NCBI GenBank assembly: GCA_023248785.1
Contig: JAHFDX010000091.1
Coordinates: forward strand, 1-10,165
Source: Myxococcales bacterium
GTDB lineage: Bacteria; Myxococcota_A; Polyangia; Polyangiales; Polyangiaceae
Reading direction: 5' to 3'
DNA length: 10,165 nt
A program made the translations under genes and the position numbers. Positions 5,651 to 10,165 of the stretch are shown here, piece by piece (positions within the stretch are counted from its first letter, which is position 1; each line of letters opens with the position of its first letter). The notes beneath the pieces were generated by a model, which was not told where the DNA came from, ran no database searches, and was given only the letters and a program-made list of their open reading frames with translations.

Positions 5651-7225
5651 ATGATACCCGTACCGCCCGTTTTGCACGACGCTGTGACCCCGCTTCTTCA
5701 CGACCATCTCATCGCATCGGCAAGACACTTGCCGGACAAGGTCGCGCTTGTTTCCCAAAAAAAACGCTACAGCTATCGCGAGCTCGACGAGCGTTCGGAT
5801 GCCCTCGCGCTATTTCTAGAGAGAAAAGGGGTTGAGCGTGGCGACCGAGTGGTTGTCTTCGGCGATAACACTGTGGAAACCGTTATCGCTTTCTGGGGCA
5901 TTCTCAAAGCCAACGCGATTGTCAGTATTGTCAATCCACTCACGAAGGCCGACAAGCTTCGTTACTTGCTCAACGATTGTCGCGCGAAGGTTTTGATCTC
6001 CGATGCGCACATTTCAGGGGTGTTCGAACAGGCAGTGCAGGAAGCGCCGCACCTTCAGACAACGATTGTGAGTGGCGAGTATGGCGCGGACAAGTTGGCC
6101 AATGTGCCTGGAGGGGTTGCATGGTCCTCTGCCATCGAAGGATCCGGTCCAGCGCCGCGTCGTCGCTGCATCGACATTGATCTCGCGAGCATCATTTACA
6201 CGTCAGGCTCCACGGGTGATCCGAAAGGCGTGATGCTCACGCACCGCAACATGTTGACGGCGGCAGCGTCGATCACGACCTACCTTGAGAATGTCGAAGA
6301 CGACGTGATTCTCGGCGCTCTCCCGCTTGCGTTCGATTACGGGCTCTATCAGATGATTATGGCGTTTCGCATGGGCGCGCGGCTCGTGCTCGAACGGAGC
6401 TTTGCGTATCCGGCGCAGGTCCTGAAGCTCATGGCGGAAGAAGGAGTCACAGGCTTTCCGGGCGTGCCGACGATCTTTGCCATCCTTGCGGAGATGAAGA
6501 GCATCAAGCAGTTTGACCTTTCAAAAATTCGCTACGTGACCAACACAGCTGCGGCCCTCGCCGAGAAACATATCCGCGTGCTGTGGGACCTTTTCCCCAC
6601 TGCGCGCATCTACAGCATGTACGGCCTCACCGAATGCAAGCGGTGTACGTACCTTCCGCCACATCTTTTAAAGGAGAAGATCACGAGCGTCGGGATTGCC
6701 ATTCCCAACACCGAACTTTGGATTGTGGACGAAAACGACAACAAGGTTGGTCCCAATCAGGTTGGGCAGCTCGTGATTCGTGGTGCCACGGTGATGAAGG
6801 GATATTGGGAGAAGCCCGAAGAAACTGCGAAGAAACTAAGGCCTGGACCGCTACCCGGCGAGCAAGTGCTCTATACGGGTGACTTCTGTCGTCTCGATGA
6901 AGAGGGTTACCTCTACTTTGTGGGCCGTATGGACGACATCATAAAATCACGAGGCGAGAAGGTGGCTCCAAAGGAAGTGGAAGCCGCGATTTACAACATT
7001 TCGGGAGTCAAGGAATGTGCCGTGATTGGAGTTGAAGACGCGATTCTCGGACAAGCTGTGAAAGCATTCGTCGTCCTCGAGCAAGGCACCACGATGACGG
7101 ACAAGAACGTTATCTTCGAATGCCAGCAGCGGCTCGAGAACTTCATGGTGCCGAAGTTCGTCGAGTTCGTGCCGGAATTGCCAAAAACGACGACGGGCAA
7201 GATCAAAAAAACGGGGCTCTCGTAA
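5651..7225 (+). CDS. AMP-forming acyl-CoA synthetase / acyl-acid ligase (ANL superfamily)
   Basis: This 524-residue adenylating enzyme is complete and carries the ANL motifs in order: A3 P-loop YTSGSTGDPKG (183-193), A4-like LPLAFDYGLY (224-233), A5 YGLTE (324-328), A7 YTGDF (408-412), the hinge GRMDDIIKSRGEKV (425-438) and the A10 lysine in PKTTTGKIKK (Lys517). It should activate a carboxylic acid as acyl-AMP and pass it to a thiol, either CoA or the phosphopantetheine arm of the carrier protein encoded two genes downstream. The opening (LLHDHLIASARHLPDKVALV) resembles ligases found with AsnB-type amidotransferases and carrier proteins in polysaccharide and exosortase-associated clusters. 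The substrate cannot be read from sequence; Lys330, just after the A5 motif, might contact a polar substrate, but that is speculative. It starts 16 bases after asnB. Its TAA overlaps the next ATG by one base (TAATG), which points to coupled translation. Confidence 0.92.
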   Translation: MIPVPPVLHDAVTPLLHDHLIASARHLPDKVALVSQKKRYSYRELDERSDALALFLERKGVERGDRVVVFGDNTVETVIAFWGILKANAIVSIVNPLTKADKLRYLLNDCRAKVLISDAHISGVFEQAVQEAPHLQTTIVSGEYGADKLANVPGGVAWSSAIEGSGPAPRRRCIDIDLASIIYTSGSTGDPKGVMLTHRNMLTAAASITTYLENVEDDVILGALPLAFDYGLYQMIMAFRMGARLVLERSFAYPAQVLKLMAEEGVTGFPGVPTIFAILAEMKSIKQFDLSKIRYVTNTAAALAEKHIRVLWDLFPTARIYSMYGLTECKRCTYLPPHLLKEKITSVGIAIPNTELWIVDENDNKVGPNQVGQLVIRGATVMKGYWEKPEETAKKLRPGPLPGEQVLYTGDFCRLDEEGYLYFVGRMDDIIKSRGEKVAPKEVEAAIYNISGVKECAVIGVEDAILGQAVKAFVVLEQGTTMTDKNVIFECQQRLENFMVPKFVEFVPELPKTTTGKIKKTGLS

Positions 7226-7947
7226 TGAGCGATGTGCGTGACGAAAGTGGAGCGACGGTGCCGGAGACATACGCGCGAGGCAAAGTGCGATTTCTCGAAG
7301 TCGAACTCGCTGCTGCACCGGGAGCGATTATTGCGCGTAAGGAAACGGAAACGCTTGGACGAAAAGCGATCGAGATCATCCGCGAGCGCACCAAAAGAGA
7401 CGGGCCTCAGCTGATTGTCGATATGTGTACAGGGTCCGGAAATCTCGCCTGTGCTATCGCTCATCATGTGCCAGAGGCCCGCGTGTACGCGAGCGATCTA
7501 ACGGAAGGTTCGGTCGCTGTCGCGCGCCAAAACGTTCACATGTTGGATCTTGCGGATCGCGTTGTTGTCGAGCAAGGCGACCTGTTTGAACCTTTACGCG
7601 CGCGGGGCGATCTTTCGGGCAAGGTGGACGTTGTGGTGTGCAACCCCCCGTACATCTCGACGGGCAAACTGGAGAAGGAAAGTTCGGCCTTGCTTGAGAA
7701 CGAGCCGCGAGAAGCCTTCGATGGCGGGCCCTATGGAATCGCCATCCACCAGCGCGTGGTTCGTGATGCTCTCGAGTTTCTAAAGCCTGATGGCGTCATC
7801 CTGTTTGAGATTGGAGCAGGTCAAGCCAAGCAGGTCACGATACTCTTCTCACGCGCGAAGGGTTACGATGACGCCGAACTTGTAACCGATTCGAACGGAG
7901 AAATTCGCGTAGTAGTTAGTCGAAGGAAGGAAGACCTCGACCCATGA
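7225..7947 (+). CDS. PrmC/HemK-like SAM-dependent methyltransferase without the N-terminal release-factor-binding domain
   Basis: This 240-residue enzyme has the PrmC catalytic signature: motif I VDMCTGSGN (65-73), ASDLTEGSV (89-97), the N-methyltransferase motif NPPYIS (140-145), EPREAFDGG (160-168) and FEIGAGQ (194-200). NPPY enzymes methylate a planar nitrogen: glutamine amide in PrmC, adenine in DNA methylases, and amides or amines in some small-molecule enzymes. True PrmC is about 280-290 residues and has a ~75-residue helical N-terminal domain that docks release factor. Here only ~60 residues precede motif I, and they correspond to the linker (a PGAIIARKETETL stretch in place of the usual P-R-x-E-T-E). 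Together with its place between a ligase and a carrier protein, this argues against the housekeeping role. A plausible, unproven role is N- or O-methylation of the cluster product, perhaps of an amide made by the upstream amidotransferases. Start is ATG 7225; the end overlaps the next gene by four bases (ATGA). Confidence 0.88.
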   Translation: MSDVRDESGATVPETYARGKVRFLEVELAAAPGAIIARKETETLGRKAIEIIRERTKRDGPQLIVDMCTGSGNLACAIAHHVPEARVYASDLTEGSVAVARQNVHMLDLADRVVVEQGDLFEPLRARGDLSGKVDVVVCNPPYISTGKLEKESSALLENEPREAFDGGPYGIAIHQRVVRDALEFLKPDGVILFEIGAGQAKQVTILFSRAKGYDDAELVTDSNGEIRVVVSRRKEDLDP

Positions 7948-8186
7948 GCATCGCGGCGCGCGTTCGCGCATTCATCACGTCCAACTTTTACGTTGCTGAC
8001 CAATCGGCACTTGCGGAGAGCGATTCGCTTCTCGACAAGGGTATTGTTGACTCGACGGGCGTCCTCGAAATTGTCGCCTTTCTGGAGAAGGAGTTTGGCA
8101 TGGCGGTCGACGACAGCGAAATCCTTCCGGAAAACCTCGACTCAATCGCTAACATTGCCGCGTACGTTGGGCGTAAACAGGGATAA
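7944..8186 (+). CDS. Acyl carrier protein
   Basis: This 80-residue protein has the three-helix acyl carrier layout: helix 1 (SIAARVRAFITSNF), loop, then LLDKGIVDSTGVLEIVAFLE, with the phosphopantetheine attachment serine at position 37. The usual DSL triplet reads DST here, and the downstream acidic recognition helix (EKEFGMAVDD) is present. The end (LDSIANIAAYVGRKQ) matches the last helix of the family. In holo form it would carry an acyl group as a thioester. The obvious source is the ligase in the same operon, and the amidotransferases and methyltransferase could act on the tethered group; this is inference. The ATG overlaps the preceding stop (ATGA), with AAGGAAGG a little upstream. No ketosynthase is nearby, so this is probably a stand-alone carrier rather than a fatty-acid synthase component. 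It is the last gene of the operon. Confidence 0.92.
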   Translation: MSIAARVRAFITSNFYVADQSALAESDSLLDKGIVDSTGVLEIVAFLEKEFGMAVDDSEILPENLDSIANIAAYVGRKQG

Positions 8187-8191
8187 CGAGG

Positions 8192-8208
8192 GTAGAGCTG
8201 GGCGCTAC
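8192..8208. terminator. Short hairpin between convergent stop codons, weak terminator candidate
   Basis: GTAGAGC (8192-8198) pairs with GCGCTAC (8202-8208) with one mismatch and a TGG loop. It lies between the carrier-protein stop (8184-8186) and the kinase stop (8207-8205), and covers the latter. No T-run follows in either direction, so function as an intrinsic terminator is doubtful. Confidence 0.2.
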
Positions 8209-9584
8209 ACCGTAAACGTCTGTGAAATACGATCCATCAAGCGAGGCAGTGTCAGGATGAAACAAGTGGGCGGCCCAGGCGCAACGTGAAGGTCGCCTCC
8301 GTGCTTTCGAGCAAGTTCGCGGGCGATGGAAAGTCCAAGTCCGGTGCCTCGAGCTTCAGCCCTCGCGTCGGGTGAACGATGAAACGGTTCGAAGATGCGC
8401 TGCCGTTCCTCGGGAAGAACACCGGAGCCTTCGTCCCAGACTCGAATGGTTACGGTCTCATCCGTGTCTTCGGCTTCGTCGACAGTCAACCGAACCAGGC
8501 TGTTAGGTGGCGTGTGACGAATCGCGTTGTCGAGCAGGTTACGAAGAATGCGCCCCACGTCGCTGTTGGTCGCACGAACATGATAATCGCTCGCCTGGTG
8601 CTCGACGGTTACGTCCTTTTCTCGCGCAAGAGGCTGCAACCCATCGGTGGCCTCGGCAAGAGCCGTTTCGACTGAGACCGCCTCGATTTCCTTTGAAGCT
8701 CGCTCCGCGCGCGCAAGTTCGAGAAGTTCGTCCGCGAGGTGCTTGAGTCGGCTGCTGGCCTTCGACGCCGCAGTAAGCGAAACTCTGTATTCCTCCGCCG
8801 AGCGCTCTTTGCGAAGCGCTTGTTGAATTTCGCCGTGCAACGCGGCAAGGGGGGACCGCAACTCGTGGGCAGCGTACGTAATGAAGCGCCTTTGATGGTC
8901 GATAAGGCGTGCGAGGTGTTCTGCGATGACGTCAATGTCGGTACCCACGCGGCGGAGCTCTTGGTCCGATACGGCTTCGGAGACGCGCACTTTGACATCA
9001 CCCGCAGCAATCCGGTGAAGCGTATCGGCGATGCGTTTGTGTTCTCCCATGCTCCGGCGCACGACCCATCCGATCGCGCCAATGAGCCACAAGACTGCGA
9101 CTGCAAGGGAGATCGCCATCGCTTGACGAACAAAGCGGCTGTCGCCCTCGAGGTCATCGCGGGACGCGGCAATCATGAGTCGCCTATTCGGATAACCGGG
9201 AATGGGAACGACGACCCCGCGAAGGCGATGATGCGAAAACACGAAATCGAAGGGCGTGTCGATTTGTTTCTCCAAGTCGGCCCGATTGGGCGGGCTAGAG
9301 TCAAAGGGATGGGTGGCCGAAAGGACTTTGCCCGTTTCGTCGTAGATGACGCCGTACTTGTCGAGGGGGCCGATATCGTTTGCCGCAGGGCCCGGTCGCG
9401 ATGAGAAGGAAAAGTGATTGTGAGGAGCCTCCTCGGCTTCTGCGCGAGCCACTTGGAGAAGCGCTTGATCAAGTTGGCGCTCTTGATACCGGTCGAGAAC
9501 AATCGAAATGACGACGAACGAAACACCCAACGTGAGGAGCGTTAGAAGCGAAAGGCCCCACGTCATGCGTCCGTAGATCGTCAT
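8205..9584 (-). CDS. Sensor histidine kinase (HAMP, HisKA, HATPase_c)
   Basis: This 459-residue kinase has a classic membrane-sensor layout. Transmembrane helix 1 is at about 9-30 and helix 2 at about 153-175, leaving a periplasmic sensor loop of ~120 residues that includes YGVIYDETGKVLSATHP (77-93), a PAS-like or PDC-like strand pattern. A HAMP linker (about 176-229) follows, then the dimerisation/phosphoacceptor helix with His240 in AAHELRSPLAAL (238-249). The ATP lid region has the N box NLLDNAIRHTP (349-359), the G1 box DEGSGV (384-389), the F box FEPFHR (398-403) and the G2 box GTGLGLSIA (413-421). All catalytic motifs appear intact, so it should autophosphorylate and pass phosphate to the regulator encoded just upstream. 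Its ATG overlaps the regulator's TGA (ATGA), so they are one operon. The signal is unknown. It is convergent with the amidotransferase/ligase operon, so regulation of that operon is possible but not shown. Confidence 0.93.
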   Translation of the reverse strand: MTIYGRMTWGLSLLTLLTLGVSFVVISIVLDRYQERQLDQALLQVARAEAEEAPHNHFSFSSRPGPAANDIGPLDKYGVIYDETGKVLSATHPFDSSPPNRADLEKQIDTPFDFVFSHHRLRGVVVPIPGYPNRRLMIAASRDDLEGDSRFVRQAMAISLAVAVLWLIGAIGWVVRRSMGEHKRIADTLHRIAAGDVKVRVSEAVSDQELRRVGTDIDVIAEHLARLIDHQRRFITYAAHELRSPLAALHGEIQQALRKERSAEEYRVSLTAASKASSRLKHLADELLELARAERASKEIEAVSVETALAEATDGLQPLAREKDVTVEHQASDYHVRATNSDVGRILRNLLDNAIRHTPPNSLVRLTVDEAEDTDETVTIRVWDEGSGVLPEERQRIFEPFHRSPDARAEARGTGLGLSIARELARKHGGDLHVAPGPPTCFILTLPRLMDRISQTFTV

Positions 9585-10165
9585 CGATCGGTTCTCAATC
9601 GAAACCCTTGTCCTCGAACCGTTTCAACCATCCACGCGAGTTCGCCGAGCTTGTCGCGAAGGCGACTCATGTGCACATCGATGACGCCCGAGCCCGGATC
9701 GAACGTCATGTTCCACACATCGGCGAGCAGGGTCTGCCGCGACACGCATTCGTTTGGCGTTTCCGACAGCAGTGCGATGAGATCATACTCGCGGCCCGTG
9801 AGTTCGAGTCGTTTTCCACCCGATCGCACTACTTGCGTACGTCGATCAATTTCCAACTGGCCCACCTGGGTGACCCAACGCCCGTGAACACGCCGATGAA
9901 TGGTATCAATTCGCGCGAGCAATTCCTCAATTTCGAACGGTTTCGTCATGTAGTCGTCGGCGCCTGTCCGCAGACCAGCGACCCGGTCTTGAAGTTCGGC
10001 GCGCGCCGTTAACATAAGCACCGAGGTTGGTAATTTTTGGGAGCGAACGCGAGCGCATAAGTCGAGGCTGTCGCCGTCTGGAAGCATCCAGTCGAGGACG
10101 ACCATGTCAAACGTACCGTTCGATACGGCGGCTTCCGCTTCGCGGAGAGTTCGGCACACGGTAAG
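9581..10165 (-). CDS. OmpR-family response regulator, partial (N-terminus beyond right edge)
   Basis: The 194 visible residues cover most of a receiver domain and all of a winged-helix output domain. The phosphoacceptor is the Asp in VVLDWMLPDGD (Asp25 of the visible part); in full-length relatives it sits near position 51-53, so roughly 27 residues lie beyond the window. The conserved Thr (MLTARAE) and Lys (DYMTKPF) of the receiver are present. The output domain has LTGREYDLIALL, the recognition-helix region VIDVHMSRLRDKLGE and the wing VRGQGFRLR, all typical of OmpR/PhoB DNA-binding domains. It precedes its sensor kinase with a four-base overlap. An in-frame GTG at 10159-10157 lies in the middle of the receiver fold and is not a credible start, so the reading frame continues off the edge. 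The target genes are unknown. Confidence 0.93.
   Translation of the reverse strand, partial: LTVCRTLREAEAAVSNGTFDMVVLDWMLPDGDSLDLCARVRSQKLPTSVLMLTARAELQDRVAGLRTGADDYMTKPFEIEELLARIDTIHRRVHGRWVTQVGQLEIDRRTQVVRSGGKRLELTGREYDLIALLSETPNECVSRQTLLADVWNMTFDPGSGVIDVHMSRLRDKLGELAWMVETVRGQGFRLRTDR

Noticed and set aside
7225..7947. Annotation as housekeeping prmC (release-factor glutamine methyltransferase)
   Set aside because: The N-terminal docking domain is missing, and the neighbours are a ligase and a carrier protein rather than prfA; kept as PrmC-like only.
8739..9404. Plus-strand 221-codon open frame
   Set aside because: It is antisense to the sensor kinase HAMP and HisKA regions, whose motifs are clear; its own translation shows no recognisable motif.
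1..10165. tRNA, rRNA, CRISPR arrays, insertion sequences, phage genes
   Set aside because: No cloverleaf-like or rRNA-like stretch, no spaced direct repeats, and no transposase, integrase or phage motifs in any reading frame I examined.

Overview
The window reads as chromosomal DNA of a free-living Gram-negative-type bacterium with moderately high GC. It is tightly packed, with many ATGA or TAATG stop/start overlaps and no RNA genes, insertion sequences or CRISPR arrays. The mix of genes (a HAMP-type sensor kinase with an OmpR-type regulator, YchJ, and a small amidotransferase/ligase/carrier-protein cluster) would suit a myxobacterium-like or other deltaproteobacterial lineage. That placement is inferred from gene style only; there is no rRNA or marker gene here.

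Left flank (1-1284). A two-gene minus-strand unit consists of a YchJ-family zinc-motif protein (319-792) and, coupled to it by an ATGA overlap, a cysteine-containing membrane protein that runs off the left edge (1-322, partial). Facing away from them across a 36-base gap is a 151-residue SRPBCC-fold protein (829-1284).

Central cluster (1312-8186). A 408-residue class I methyltransferase is on the minus strand. Divergent from it is a five-gene plus-strand operon: a NAD-synthase-family protein, an AsnB-type glutamine-dependent amidotransferase, an AMP-forming acyl-CoA/acyl-acid ligase, a PrmC-like methyltransferase that lacks the N-terminal domain of true PrmC, and an acyl carrier protein. The gaps inside the operon are 2 bases, 16 bases, a 1-base overlap and a 4-base overlap, so these genes are very likely one transcript. 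Together they encode ATP-driven acid activation, a carrier thiol, glutamine-derived ammonia transfer and methylation. This is a plausible pathway for making or attaching an amidated and possibly methylated acyl group, either as a small metabolite or as a decoration on a polysaccharide or lipid. No ketosynthase, condensation domain, glycosyltransferase or exosortase is in the window, so the product cannot be named.

Right flank (8205-10165). A two-component system lies on the minus strand, convergent with the operon: an OmpR-type response regulator (partial at the right edge) followed, with an ATGA overlap, by its sensor histidine kinase. Only 18 bases separate the kinase stop codon from the carrier-protein stop codon. 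The most interesting part of the window is the five-gene operon with its divergent methyltransferase.
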